A stretch of DNA of 24,207 nucleotides from DAOTWP01 sp034435675 (GCA_034435675.1 DAOTWP010000349.1:1-24207); one strand, 5' to 3'; positions 1 through 8,073 are shown, numbered from the stretch's first letter. Made by a program: numbers and translations. The notes: generated by a model from the sequence alone, not told the origin.

Positions 1-250
1 CATCGCCTTCGGTGTCGAAGTCAATCATCTGTACGATGTGTGCATGCCGAAGCTGCCCAACGCTCTGCGCCTCACGCCTGAAACGTTCGACAAAATCGCT
101 GGACTCCGCCAGATGACCGTGCATGGTTTTAATCGCAACAAAGCGGTTCATGCCCGGCTGGAAAGCCTTATAGACATCCGCCATGCCACCCCGCCCCAGC
201 CGTTCAGTGAGCTGGTATTTGCCCAATGTTCGTCCTGCCAGATCGGTCAT
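1..250 (-). CDS. Serine/threonine protein kinase, N-terminal part (cut by window edge)
   Basis: Only the first 83 residues are inside the window; the 3' part lies beyond position 1. The start is the ATG at 250-248, with GGGAG six bases upstream as ribosome binding site. The protein begins with the N-lobe of a Hanks-type kinase: the glycine-rich loop LGRGGMADVYKA (residues 18-29), the ATP-binding lysine in VAIKTM (K41), the helix-C glutamate in RFRREAQ (E60), and HIVQMIDF. Proteins of this family phosphorylate Ser/Thr on target proteins, and many bacterial members continue into a membrane anchor and sensor domain, which cannot be judged here. The J-domain gene upstream has the same orientation, 137 bases away, with a possible terminator between them, so co-transcription is uncertain. 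Confidence 0.93.
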   Translation of the reverse strand, partial: MTDLAGRTLGKYQLTERLGRGGMADVYKAFQPGMNRFVAIKTMHGHLAESSDFVERFRREAQSVGQLRHAHIVQMIDFDTEGD

Positions 251-364
251 CGCATTCTCCCACAGGCAACCGAAATACTGGTGTATTTAACCCAAGTATA
301 CGCCATGAAAGCGTGTCCCGCTGTGGCAGACTGAAAAAACCGTGTGCAAGTTTGGTGACAACAA

Positions 365-381
365 CCTGCGGCGAAAGCAGG
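365..381 (-). terminator. Possible terminator after the J-domain gene
   Basis: On the minus strand, CCTGC and GCAGG form a 5-bp GC-rich stem around a 7-base loop. It lies just after the J-domain stop codon (390-388) and is followed by TTGTTGT. The stem is short and the tail is not a clean T run, so this is a weak call. The rest of 251-387 is the leader of the kinase gene, where I see only its ribosome binding site. Confidence 0.3.
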
Positions 382-387
382 CGCTTC

Positions 388-1146
388 TCAGGAGTCGTCC
401 AACTGTGCCAGAATCTGCATATAGGCGACGTTGATCTCCTGCATACGCGCGGTTGCCTCACGCGAGGGGTTAACATCGGGGTGATACTGCATCGCCAACC
501 TGCGATATGCCGCGCGAATGGTAGCACGATCCGCGCCGGGTGAAACGGACAGCACCGCGTAGGAGCGCTCAAGTTCGCTGAGTGTGGGACGTTCCGCATG
601 AGTACGCTTAGAGTGCGCCTCACGGGCGCGCGCCTGGGCGGTTTCCAGCGGCTGGCTGAAATCGGCAACATGGAGCAGCCCCTCGAAATAGTCGCTGCGA
701 GTCTGCGCCTGCCCCACGCCGAATGCCGCCCAATCCAGCGTATCGCCGTAGTGGATGCGGCGGATTGGTCCTTCGCCCTCAAAATGCACCGGAAAAATCC
801 ACACCCTGCCGTGAACGACCTCAAATCCGTAGAGTTTCTGGTCGTAGAGTGGCAGCAGCAAATCCATCCAGTCATCAACGCGATAAAACGACCCTTCACG
901 CGGCAGCAGCATGTCACACCAGAAAACGAACAGGGTGTAGATGTCCAACTGTGTGTTGCGTTCAAGCGTGGTCAGCACTTCACTGCGGGCAATCGGGCGT
1001 TCGATCATGTAGATCATCACGCTGTCGCCATTGGGCATACCAACGAGGATAATGTCGTTGCCATCGTGATGCACCTCGCTGACTGCACCGGCATCCAGCA
1101 GACTGTTGACCAGATATGCCCCGGCTTTGTGGGTATCAAAACGCAT
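388..1146 (-). CDS. Protein with C-terminal J-domain (DnaJ-like)
   Basis: This 252-residue protein has a J-domain at its C-terminus (about residues 194-250), with the diagnostic HPD tripeptide in YHPDVNP (residues 222-224) and the helix II pattern IRAAYRRLAMQ. J-domains stimulate the ATPase of Hsp70 (DnaK). The N-terminal 180 residues (GAYLVNSLLDAGAVSEVHHDGNDIILV...) are not a family I can name; they look like a soluble mixed alpha/beta domain. A charged linker rich in Ala, Arg and His joins the two. I chose the ATG at 1146-1144, preceded by GGACACGGGG; an in-frame TTG 33 bases upstream (1179) has no ribosome binding site. There is no Gly/Phe region or zinc finger, so this is not DnaJ itself but a specialised co-chaperone. 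Confidence 0.85.
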   Translation of the reverse strand: MRFDTHKAGAYLVNSLLDAGAVSEVHHDGNDIILVGMPNGDSVMIYMIERPIARSEVLTTLERNTQLDIYTLFVFWCDMLLPREGSFYRVDDWMDLLLPLYDQKLYGFEVVHGRVWIFPVHFEGEGPIRRIHYGDTLDWAAFGVGQAQTRSDYFEGLLHVADFSQPLETAQARAREAHSKRTHAERPTLSELERSYAVLSVSPGADRATIRAAYRRLAMQYHPDVNPSREATARMQEINVAYMQILAQLDDS

Positions 1147-1465
1147 AACCCCGTGTCCAGTAGATCTATTCGCTGACAAGCAGTTGAAGACATTACAGAC
1201 TGCGTATGTAGCTGCTATGCATTATAGAGCGCACATGCTGCGGCGCATACCCCGGCGCACTGCGCCTGGCGCGCATAGAAAAGGTATCAAGCGCTGCACA
1301 TCGCGGCGTTGAGGGATGCTGCAACGCTTTGAGAGAACAAAGAATCTGTCTGTAACCCTGTTTGCCTGAACAAGGGGATTAATCCCCTTGTCCTGGAGTT
1401 TGGCTTCGATAGCCATTCGATATGCCGATAGGCGTTCAGGTTAACGAATATGCCCTGAAACGGCG
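1147..1465. other. Intergenic region between J-domain gene and peptidase gene
   Basis: I find no convincing gene in these 319 bases. On the minus strand there is a perfect TATAAT (complement at 1221-1226) without a good -35 box, a possible promoter for the J-domain gene. The region also holds the palindrome at 1370-1391 (listed separately) and a 6-bp inverted repeat, TTCAGG at 1435-1440 and CCTGAA at 1454-1459, just past the peptidase stop codon. Confidence 0.5.
1370..1391. repeat. Perfect 22-bp palindrome
   Basis: ACAAGGGGATT is followed directly by its exact reverse complement, with no loop. It lies about 75 bases past the peptidase stop and 220 bases upstream of the J-domain start. There is no T run on either side, so a classical intrinsic terminator is unlikely. 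A dyad operator for a dimeric regulator or a dispersed palindromic repeat are the alternatives. Confidence 0.8.
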
Positions 1466-3529
1466 TTATTCTGCCTGTGCCACGCGGGGCGGCTGGCAGT
1501 ATTTGTCGAACCATTCGACCATGTATTCCAGCCGTTTAATGCGGTGTGCCGGTTCGCCACTGCGGGACAGTTCGTGCCCCTCACGCGGGAAACGCACCAT
1601 CTTGATCGGGGTTGACCCACTGCGGCGCACGTAGGCAAACAACTGTTCCGCGTCAGCAATCGGCACGCGATAGTCATTCTCGGAATGGATCAGCAGCAGC
1701 GGCGTTTTGATCTGGTGCGCATGGGCAAGCGGTGAGTGCTCCCACAACCGCTGGGGATCCTCCCACGGATCAGCATCAAATTCGTTGGTAATCAGCAGCG
1801 GCACATCGCTGGTGCCGTAGAAGCTGAGCAGGCTGTAGACCCCACGCTGGCTGACGGCGCAGGCAAAGCGCTGCGTGTGGCTGATGATCCACGCGGTGGC
1901 ATACCCGCCGTAACTGCCGCCCGTAATTGCCATGCGGCTTTCGTCAACAAAGCCCTGCGCCAGCAGCGTGTCCACCCCGCTGAGGACATCCTCATACACC
2001 ACCGGACCCCACGCAGCATGCAGCGCCTCCTGAAATGCTTCGCCATAACCGCCGCTGCCGCGCGGATTGCAGAACAAGACCACATAACCCTGTGCGGCGT
2101 GGCACTGCCATTCATGCCACATATTTGCCAATCCGGGACCCCACATCACATGCGGTCCGCCGTGAATGTTGAGTGCCAGCGGATATTTTTTGCCCGCCTC
2201 ATAACCGACCGGCAGCAGATACCAGCCCTGCAGCTCAACGCCCGCGGGCGACTGCCAGCGTAGTTCGTGTGCTTCCTGGACAAATACACCGCTCAGCCAT
2301 CCGGCATTGTTGTCCGTCAGCGCCAGCGCTGCCGACGCCTCTGCCGGGCGGTAGAACAATTCCGGCGGGCACAGCGGAGTGCTGGCGACATACGCCACAT
2401 TGCCATCAGGCGCGAGATCGAAATCAGCAATATAGGTGGTGGCATCCCCGACCATTTGCTCTGCCGCCCCCCCACTGGCGAGCACACGATAGATCGCGCT
2501 GCGCCCGTAATCCTCAGCGGTGAACCACAGCGCGGCGCTGTCCGCAGACCAGCGCACCACACCGGGATTACGATCCAGATTCAGATTGAGATCAAGGGGT
2601 TGCGCGCTGCCGTCCACAGGCAGCACGGTCAAACGGCTGAGGCGTTCTGTCAGGCGTTCATGCGGGACACGCTCGTATGCCAGCCAGCGTCCATCCGGTG
2701 ATACCAGCGGAGCAGTTGCCATAAAGTCGCCACCGGTCACCTGTTCAATTTCGCCATCGGCGGCACGCACGCGGAAAATCTGCTGCCAGCGCCAGGGGGT
2801 ATCGGCAAACGGATCGCTGGCGCGCGCGACATACAGATAGGCACCATCCGGTGACCACACGGGCAAATCGTGCGCAGCGTCTGTATGTGTCAACCGGCGG
2901 GGTCTGGCGGATTCGGCATCCAGCCCTTCTGCCACAGGCAGCAGGTAGAGCTGCATGTAGCGTTCGTCCACAAAGCTGGTGCCCTGCCGGTAGGGAATGC
3001 GCCACATCTCACGCGGGTCAAAACGCTCTTTTTCGTCCTGTTCCTTGCGCTCGGCGCGGTGTTTCGCGTCGAGTTCATCGCGCGGGGGCGCTTCCTTTTC
3101 GCCGCGATCTTCCCTGCCGCGTTCATCAGCATTCATCGGTGATAAATAAGCCATCTGCGTGCCATCCGGCGACCACACGGGAGTCGTCGCGCCATTGGGC
3201 GCAGAGGTCAGGGCACGGGCTTCACCACCGGGTGCAATCAGTGGCAGCAGGTAAATCTGCGGCTTTTTGTCACGGGCGGAGACAAATGCCAGTGTCTTGC
3301 CATCCGGCGACCAGCGCGGGCTGCTGTCCTTGCCACTGCGCGTCAACTGCACCTGGCGACTGCCGTCGGTCGCTTCCAGCCAGATGTTGCGCTTATAGCC
3401 GTTACCCTGCCGGTCTACGGTCACACGGACGTAAGCCACCCAGCGCCCATCAGGACTGATGCGCGGGTCTTCCGCCTGTTCAATGAGATGCAGATCATCA
3501 ATGGTGATGGGACGCCTCTCGCTGCTCAT
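1466..3529 (-). CDS. S9 family peptidase (acylaminoacyl-peptidase / prolyl oligopeptidase type)
   Basis: This 687-residue serine peptidase has two parts. Residues 1-410 form a beta-propeller with repeated TolB/PD40-type blades (ISPDGRWVAYVR, WSPDGKTLAFVS, WSPDGTQMAYLS, WSPDGAYLYVA, VSPDGRWLAYE). Residues from about 440 form an alpha/beta hydrolase domain with the oxyanion segment NIHGGPH, the nucleophile elbow GGSYGGY (Ser539), the acid in HSENDYRVP (Asp619) and the histidine in PREGHELSR (His652). Such enzymes cleave N-terminal acyl-amino acids or short peptides in the cytoplasm; no signal peptide is visible. A charged Glu/Arg/Lys-rich insertion (about residues 134-172) interrupts the propeller. 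I chose the ATG at 3529 because AGGA precedes it and the protein starts with the family pattern TIDDLHLIEQAEDPRISPDG. It lies 4 bases after the upstream SnoaL-like gene, so the pair is probably an operon. Confidence 0.95.
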   Translation of the reverse strand: MSSERRPITIDDLHLIEQAEDPRISPDGRWVAYVRVTVDRQGNGYKRNIWLEATDGSRQVQLTRSGKDSSPRWSPDGKTLAFVSARDKKPQIYLLPLIAPGGEARALTSAPNGATTPVWSPDGTQMAYLSPMNADERGREDRGEKEAPPRDELDAKHRAERKEQDEKERFDPREMWRIPYRQGTSFVDERYMQLYLLPVAEGLDAESARPRRLTHTDAAHDLPVWSPDGAYLYVARASDPFADTPWRWQQIFRVRAADGEIEQVTGGDFMATAPLVSPDGRWLAYERVPHERLTERLSRLTVLPVDGSAQPLDLNLNLDRNPGVVRWSADSAALWFTAEDYGRSAIYRVLASGGAAEQMVGDATTYIADFDLAPDGNVAYVASTPLCPPELFYRPAEASAALALTDNNAGWLSGVFVQEAHELRWQSPAGVELQGWYLLPVGYEAGKKYPLALNIHGGPHVMWGPGLANMWHEWQCHAAQGYVVLFCNPRGSGGYGEAFQEALHAAWGPVVYEDVLSGVDTLLAQGFVDESRMAITGGSYGGYATAWIISHTQRFACAVSQRGVYSLLSFYGTSDVPLLITNEFDADPWEDPQRLWEHSPLAHAHQIKTPLLLIHSENDYRVPIADAEQLFAYVRRSGSTPIKMVRFPREGHELSRSGEPAHRIKRLEYMVEWFDKYCQPPRVAQAE

Positions 3530-3533
3530 GGTG

Positions 3534-3911
3534 TTATTGATCCTCACGTAGGAAGTACCATTCAAGAAACTCAGTGCATTCGCCCTGTGCGTTGAAACGC
3601 AGCACCCAGATGTTGGCAAATTCCGCTTCGATATCGCGCGAACCGGGGCGGAAATACCATGTCAAGCCAGTTGTAACCGCGCGATCTCCATCAATCATCA
3701 GCGTGTGATATTCGGCATCGTAGGTGCCGGGAGGGTCGGGGTCTTCCAGCCAGGACACGACAATCGCCGCACGCCCAAGCTGCGGCGGGTCGAACGGGGT
3801 ATAACGGTGTACACAGTCCACCGAAAATAACGCGCCGATTGCCTGCGGGTCGTAGCTTTTCCAGGCAGCGACATAACGGCGCAGCCAAGCATCAACACTG
3901 GTTTTGTCCAT
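3534..3911 (-). CDS. NTF2/SnoaL-like domain protein
   Basis: This 125-residue protein has the cone-fold NTF2-like pattern: an N-terminal helix pair (VDAWLRRYVAAWKSYDPQAIGALF), then the strand segment DCVHRYTPFDPPQLGRAAI, and C-terminal strands ending in FNAQGECTEFLEWYFLRED. Family members include small enzymes (isomerases, cyclases) and ligand-binding proteins, so a reaction cannot be assigned. It begins at the ATG at 3911 without a clear Shine-Dalgarno sequence, and its TAA is 4 bases from the peptidase start, which implies co-transcription and perhaps coupled translation. The upstream region is shared with the divergent TIGR04076 gene. Confidence 0.85.
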   Translation of the reverse strand: MDKTSVDAWLRRYVAAWKSYDPQAIGALFSVDCVHRYTPFDPPQLGRAAIVVSWLEDPDPPGTYDAEYHTLMIDGDRAVTTGLTWYFRPGSRDIEAEFANIWVLRFNAQGECTEFLEWYFLREDQ

Positions 3912-3929
3912 CGCGGTTTGGTCTTTGCT

Positions 3930-3957
3930 TTGATCCGGCTGCCAGACCCACTATAAT
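3930..3957 (+). promoter_or_regulatory. Sigma-70-like promoter for the TIGR04076 gene
   Basis: TTGATC (3930-3935) and a perfect TATAAT (3952-3957) are separated by 16 bases. Transcription would start near 3964, about 30 bases before the ATG at 3995. The same -10 region read on the minus strand gives TATTAT, which could serve the divergent SnoaL/peptidase operon, although no good -35 box accompanies it. Confidence 0.55.
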
Positions 3958-3994
3958 ACCGTGTAATGTTTCCCGCGCACGAGTCCAATTGCTG

Positions 3995-4312
3995 ATGAAC
4001 CCTGAATTTGAGCTGTATGATTTGCGTATCACCGTAGTTGCCATTGAGGGGCGTTCTGTATGCGGCTTACAGGTCGGTGATTATTTTGAACTGACTGAAA
4101 GCAGCCGCCTGCGTATCCCGGCGGGCAGACACTTCTGCATTTTTGCGCTGGGCAGCGTGCTGGCGCTGCTGGCGGCAAAACAGCGCAGCCTGCACCCCGC
4201 CGACTGGATGGCGCGCGATACACTGGTCGCCTGCCCTGATCCCGACGAGCGCCTGATTATGCAGATTGAGCGCATGGACAAACGCACGCTGAACAGCAAC
4301 GACCTCACCTGA
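3995..4312 (+). CDS. TIGR04076 family protein
   Basis: This small protein of 105 residues matches the pattern of the TIGR04076 family: an N-terminal strand with VxIEG (LRITVVAIEGRSVCGLQVGDYFEL), a central Cys with FALGSVLALLAAKQ, and the C-terminal VACPDPDERLIMQIERM. The function of the family is not known; the conserved Cys residues suggest metal or redox chemistry, which is inference. The ATG at 3995 is used because the family pattern begins just after it; an open frame extends upstream to about 3839 but overlaps the promoter and reads as non-coding. It is transcribed divergently from the SnoaL/peptidase operon and stands alone. Confidence 0.8.
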   Translation: MNPEFELYDLRITVVAIEGRSVCGLQVGDYFELTESSRLRIPAGRHFCIFALGSVLALLAAKQRSLHPADWMARDTLVACPDPDERLIMQIERMDKRTLNSNDLT

Positions 4313-4481
4313 AGGCAGCACACCCGACGAGTCACATCTGCCACACAAAACCAACCAGCATCACAACCTGGCACGATTCTTCTGCGTATAAAGATCACAA
4401 AACCAGGTTATCGGGAGCTTGTGCCAAACGCGAACTTGAGCAAGACAAGAATGAAGCACATTATCAGGTGAGGTGAATTTT

Positions 4482-5138
4482 ATGCACACCAACCATGAGG
4501 AAGATGCTTACAATCGCCGCGCTCAGGACGCAATCGCGCGCCTCAGGCGGCGTTACAACCGCCGTGTACGATTAGCCCTGCACATTGCCCTGGCAGCGCT
4601 TGCCGCGATCTTTGTTTCCACCTCGCCCGACTTTATGTACGGCAATTGGCCCCAATGGGTTACGCTGCTTGGCGTGATTACGATTGCGCTGCACAGCTTC
4701 TGGCTGTGGCAGCAGGAGCTGCTCGATCAGGCAGTCAGCTACATAGAAGGCACAGCCCCACTGGAACGTGAACCGGCGTTAAAGCGCCCCAACCGTTGGT
4801 GGTGGTTTGTCCTGCACGCCTCTATCGCCCTGCCGCTGATTGTGTTCTATGCTGATTACGGGCAGTGGGATGGGCTACTGTTCCTGCTGTGTACTGCGGT
4901 GGGGGCAGGACTTTACCTGCACGGCGGTTGGCTGCTGCTGGACGATTTTCGGCAGCGCGCCGCTGCTCGCAGACAGGCAGAAGTACGGTTACACGAAAAA
5001 CCCAAACGCGAGAGCAGCCCTGAAACACGGCGAACCCCCTATGCAGAACCGCAGGCAATGCGCCTGACGGGCGACGGCGAGTTAATCAGCTTTGAGGACG
5101 AGGTGTATCTCGCCCAGGAGGAACGCCGCCAGCGCTAA
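4482..5138 (+). CDS. Four-helix membrane protein, tandem 2TM-domain type
   Basis: In this 218-residue protein, two hydrophobic hairpins can be seen: residues about 29-75 (LALHIALAALAAIFV, then WVTLLGVITIALHSFWLW) and about 105-155 (WWWFVLHASIALPLIVFY, then LLFLLCTAVGAGLYLHGGWLLL). Each resembles the bacterial 2TM domain (basic helix, TM, short loop, TM ending in an H-x-x-W-like motif), so the protein looks like a tandem duplication. The basic start RLRRRYNRRVR and the basic tail after the last helix point to cytoplasmic termini. The C-terminal 60 residues are polar and probably disordered. The ATG at 4482 has AGGTGAGG 6-8 bases upstream; a GTG at 4473 lies inside that site. I do not know its role. 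Confidence 0.75.
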   Translation: MHTNHEEDAYNRRAQDAIARLRRRYNRRVRLALHIALAALAAIFVSTSPDFMYGNWPQWVTLLGVITIALHSFWLWQQELLDQAVSYIEGTAPLEREPALKRPNRWWWFVLHASIALPLIVFYADYGQWDGLLFLLCTAVGAGLYLHGGWLLLDDFRQRAAARRQAEVRLHEKPKRESSPETRRTPYAEPQAMRLTGDGELISFEDEVYLAQEERRQR

Positions 5139-5267
5139 ATTATGCAGGTTAGCACAGCAACAATTGCGACGCGGCGCAGCAGGGACAACTGAATGGAATG
5201 AATGCGCGAACGGGGCAACCTGCGGTATCATCCAGCACCATCTAGTTCAAGCTGTGAAAAGTGAGCG

Positions 5268-6275
5268 ATGATGCCTGCCCGCGAAATCAGCATTGCCTTT
5301 CAGACCGACAAGACCCCGGCGCAGTATGTCGCGCTGGCGCAGTTGGTGGACCAATATCCGTTTGACGCCGTGAGCGTCTATTGTGATGCGCCGTTTCACC
5401 CCAGCTATGGACCGCTGCTGCTCATGGCACCGCATATCCGGCGTGCGCGGTTGGGACCGGCGGGTGTGATGCCCTCACGCATGCAGCCCATTGACATGGC
5501 AGCGAACACAGCGCTGCTGGCGAGCGCGGCGGCGGGGGGCGCGTATTTGGGCATTGTGCGTGGGGCATGGCTGGCAGATCACGGTGTGCGCGAAGTCGAA
5601 AAGCCGCTTCAGGCGATCCGCGAGTGTGTCGAAATTGTGCGCTGGCTGCTGGCAGGCGGCACCGGCGGCTACAACGGGCAGGTCTACCAAATCGCGCCGC
5701 ATGTACGTGCACCCTACCCGCTGCCAGAGCATTCGGTGCGTTTCATGATTGGCTCGTGGGGCAAGAAGCTGTGCGCTGTAGCAGGCGCAGTCGCCGATGA
5801 GGTCAAGGTCGGTGGCAGCGCCAGCCCGGATATTGTGCCGGTGATTGCCGGATATATTGCCGAAGGCGAACGCGCCGCAGGGCGTCCGGCAGGCAGCGTG
5901 GGCGTGGTGATTGGCGCGGTGTGCGTGGCAGATGAGGACAGGACAGCAGCACGCGAAGCGGCACGGCGAGCTGTGGCGTTATATTTGCCCGTATGCGCGC
6001 CGCTGGACCCCACTGTGCAGGTCGAGCCGGAATTGTTGGCACGGGTCGAAACGCTGAATCAGCAGGGAAACGGCGCAGCAGCAGCAGGGTTGATTTCCGA
6101 CGACCTGCTGGCGCGTTTTGCCTTTGCGGGGAATCAGCATGATCTGATTGAACACGCTGAACGGCTGTTTGCCGCCGGTGCCAGCCGCGTGGAGTTTGGC
6201 ACGCCACACGGACTGCAAAACCCGGAAACGGGCATCCGCATGCTGGGTCAGGTGGCCGCAGCGCTGCGGGGCTAA
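5268..6275 (+). CDS. LLM-class flavin-dependent oxidoreductase
   Basis: This 335-residue TIM-barrel protein is of the luciferase-like monooxygenase superfamily. Recognisable are the first strand (EISIAFQTDKTPAQYVALAQLVD), the segment RRARLGPAGVMPSRMQPIDMAANTALLASAAAGGAYLGIVRGAWLADHGV (typical of F420- or FMN-dependent members), the region IRECVEIVRWLLAGG..YNGQVYQI, and ADEVKVGGSASPDIV. The closest overall pattern is the F420-dependent methylene-tetrahydromethanopterin reductase-like branch, but the cofactor and substrate cannot be fixed by eye. There are two adjacent start codons (5268 and 5271). The gene stands alone and converges on the STAS-like gene with only 30 bases between them, where a weak CGGCG/CGCCG hairpin is present. 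Confidence 0.9.
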   Translation: MMPAREISIAFQTDKTPAQYVALAQLVDQYPFDAVSVYCDAPFHPSYGPLLLMAPHIRRARLGPAGVMPSRMQPIDMAANTALLASAAAGGAYLGIVRGAWLADHGVREVEKPLQAIRECVEIVRWLLAGGTGGYNGQVYQIAPHVRAPYPLPEHSVRFMIGSWGKKLCAVAGAVADEVKVGGSASPDIVPVIAGYIAEGERAAGRPAGSVGVVIGAVCVADEDRTAAREAARRAVALYLPVCAPLDPTVQVEPELLARVETLNQQGNGAAAAGLISDDLLARFAFAGNQHDLIEHAERLFAAGASRVEFGTPHGLQNPETGIRMLGQVAAALRG

Positions 6276-6305
6276 CGTGCGGCGCTAATGTGCGACGCCG
6301 GCATG

Positions 6306-6692
6306 TTAACGCACAGCGACGGAATGTGCAGCCCAGCGGCGCGCTTCTTCAAGCGTGCGCACAAAACGCAGGCGGCTTTCGTCGCCATCGGGCAGCGCGG
6401 TTTCCATAAAGTGATCAACCAGCACCTGCGAAAAATCATCCCCGGTGACGACGATGATGCGGTTGTGCAGCACCGACACGGAACGCAGGGCACGCTGTAC
6501 GGCGTTGATCGGCAGCCCCAGCAGCGCGGTAGACTGCGCGTTGAGGATGACATCGTAATTCCAGCGCACGCCACCGAGCAACTGGCTCATGTGGCGGCAT
6601 GACAGGCGAAACTGCTCCCACGTCCACGTTTCTGGAAAGTCGAGGCGCAGGGCAGTTTTATCGAGATTGTCCCACACAACAGGAATGGACAT
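6306..6692 (-). CDS. STAS-like small hypothetical protein
   Basis: This 128-residue protein starts MSIPVVWDNLDKTALRLDFPETWTWEQF, a pattern I associate with small STAS/SpoIIAA-like proteins of Chloroflexota: strand, turn with D-N-x-x-K-T, then W-T-W-E-x-F and a helix. Later parts (RWNYDVILNAQSTALLGLPINAVQRALRSV and HNRIIVVTGDDFSQVLVDHF) alternate strand and helix as in the STAS fold. No phosphorylatable serine motif is evident, so an anti-sigma role is not supported. The ATG at 6692 has GAGGA a few bases upstream and lies inside a 14-bp palindrome. The gene is divergent from the M24 peptidase gene. Confidence 0.7.
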   Translation of the reverse strand: MSIPVVWDNLDKTALRLDFPETWTWEQFRLSCRHMSQLLGGVRWNYDVILNAQSTALLGLPINAVQRALRSVSVLHNRIIVVTGDDFSQVLVDHFMETALPDGDESRLRFVRTLEEARRWAAHSVAVR

Positions 6693-6700
6693 GCATGTCC
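6687..6700. repeat. 14-bp perfect palindrome over the start codon of the STAS-like gene
   Basis: GGACATGCATGTCC is its own reverse complement and covers the minus-strand ATG (6692-6690) and its Shine-Dalgarno bases. It could be an operator or simply chance plus the start context; a protein bound here would block transcript elongation or initiation. Confidence 0.6.
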
Positions 6701-6727
6701 TCGCGGCTCTAGCAAACACCTACGACA

Positions 6728-6755
6728 ATGATACGCTAAATGCGCAAACCGACAA
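6728..6755 (-). promoter_or_regulatory. Candidate sigma-70 promoter for the STAS-like gene
   Basis: On the minus strand, TTGTCG (complement at 6750-6755) and TATCAT (complement at 6728-6733) are 16 bases apart. The predicted transcript starts near 6721, about 30 bases before the ATG at 6692. Confidence 0.4.
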
Positions 6756-6787
6756 ACAAAGAATGTTTAAGAAAGGGTTATCTCTAG

Positions 6788-7936
6788 ATGAACTACTCCG
6801 AACGCCTGCAACACTTTCAACAGCGCCTCAATGGGCAGGCAGATCTCGCATTCTTCCCGATTTCAGCAGACCTGCACTATCTGACCGGCGTTCCGCGCGA
6901 TATCCCCAACTTCGGCTGGAATATTCACCCTGGCGAATGGCTGGAAGGCGCATGGATTGCGCCGGGCAAGGACGCCATTCTGACACTACCGCGCATGACC
7001 GCCGAGTTCGGCGGGCTGAACCGGCTGACAGGCGTGGACATCCGCGTGCTGGGTGATCATGACGCGCCGGACGTAATGATGCGGCGGATTCTGGCGGATC
7101 TCGGCACGCCTGCCCGGAATGCACAGGTTGCTGTGGGCGACCGCACGCGCGGCGAAACAACCATCGCGCTGCAAACACTGCTGCCGGGCGTAATGTTCAG
7201 CAGCGCCACAGCACTGCTGCGTCCACAGCGCGCCGTCAAAAGCGCGGATGAAATCGCCGTAATGCGCAAGGCGGGTGAAATCACCGAAGCAGCGTTTGCG
7301 GATGTGCTGCCCAAACTGCGCATGGGCATGACCGAACTCGATATTGTCACGGAGGTGGATTATCAACTCAAGCGGCATGGGTCGCTGGGTCCGTCTTTCA
7401 CGACCTCACTGTACAACAGTGGTCCGGATTACCCGCTGGTTTTTGGCGACCGCGAACAAACCTGGAAGCGCGTGCTGCACGCTGGGGTGGCGGTGCTGTT
7501 CGACTTTGGCGCTGTGTATGACGGATTCTGTTATGACTATGGGCGCACGGTGGCATTCGGGCAGCCCGACGCAGAGTTCCAGCGGGTGTATAATCTGGTG
7601 ATGCAGTCCCAGGCGGCAGGTATCGCCGCGCTGAAGGCAGGCGCTGCTACCTGCGAACAGGTTGACGCTGCCGCGCGCGCGGTCATCACTGACGCAGGCT
7701 ATGGCGCGGAGTTCCGCCACCGGCTGGGGCACGGCATTGGCATGGATGTGCATGAACCGCCCTTCCTGACCAAAGGTGACAGCACACAGCTTGAAGCCGG
7801 GATGATGTTCACGATTGAACCGAGCATCATGCAGTTTAACGGCTTCTCGGCACGTGTGGAAGATGTGGTCGTCGCCCATCCGGGCGGGGGCGAAAAGCTG
7901 ACCAACGGCTGGCAGCAGTTGATCGTCGTGGAATAA
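6788..7936 (+). CDS. M24 family metallopeptidase (Xaa-Pro aminopeptidase-like)
   Basis: This 382-residue protein is a creatinase/aminopeptidase P-type enzyme. Residues 1-140 form the N-terminal creatinase-like domain; residues about 150-382 are the pita-bread catalytic domain. All five metal ligands can be placed: D239 (VLFDFG), D250 (CYDYGRTV), H315 (RLGHGIGMDVHE), E344 (FTIEPSI) and E358 (ARVEDVV). It should therefore be an active dinuclear-metal peptidase that removes the residue before a proline, or a related dipeptidase; the exact substrate is open. No signal peptide is seen, so it is probably cytoplasmic. The start ATG at 6788 has AAAGGG upstream. The gene ends in a strong terminator, so it is monocistronic. 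Confidence 0.95.
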   Translation: MNYSERLQHFQQRLNGQADLAFFPISADLHYLTGVPRDIPNFGWNIHPGEWLEGAWIAPGKDAILTLPRMTAEFGGLNRLTGVDIRVLGDHDAPDVMMRRILADLGTPARNAQVAVGDRTRGETTIALQTLLPGVMFSSATALLRPQRAVKSADEIAVMRKAGEITEAAFADVLPKLRMGMTELDIVTEVDYQLKRHGSLGPSFTTSLYNSGPDYPLVFGDREQTWKRVLHAGVAVLFDFGAVYDGFCYDYGRTVAFGQPDAEFQRVYNLVMQSQAAGIAALKAGAATCEQVDAAARAVITDAGYGAEFRHRLGHGIGMDVHEPPFLTKGDSTQLEAGMMFTIEPSIMQFNGFSARVEDVVVAHPGGGEKLTNGWQQLIVVE

Positions 7937-7942
7937 TCTATT

Positions 7943-7975
7943 GGGGGCACGCCCGCGGTGTGCCCCCGCTTTGTT
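7943..7975 (+). terminator. Rho-independent terminator after the M24 peptidase gene
   Basis: GGGGGCAC (7943-7950) pairs perfectly with GTGCCCCC (7960-7967) around a 9-base loop, followed by GCTTTGTT. It starts seven bases past the stop codon. Confidence 0.8.
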
Positions 7976-8073
7976 ACCCGCACCAGATTCGCCCAACACT
8001 CATCCCGGTTTCACACTGCGATCAAACAGTTTGCCGTACACTGCGCAATAATTCGTTATACCGGGAGGACACA

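Noticed and set aside
204..965. Minus-strand open frame of about 250 codons over the J-domain gene
   Set aside because: Wrong frame for the J-domain protein; the composition (Arg, Cys, Ser) is typical of out-of-frame reading.
4365..4409. Inverted repeat AACCTGG / CCAGGTT upstream of the 2TM gene
   Set aside because: Seven-base arms with a 31-base spacer are not rare by chance, and no other regulatory element supports it.
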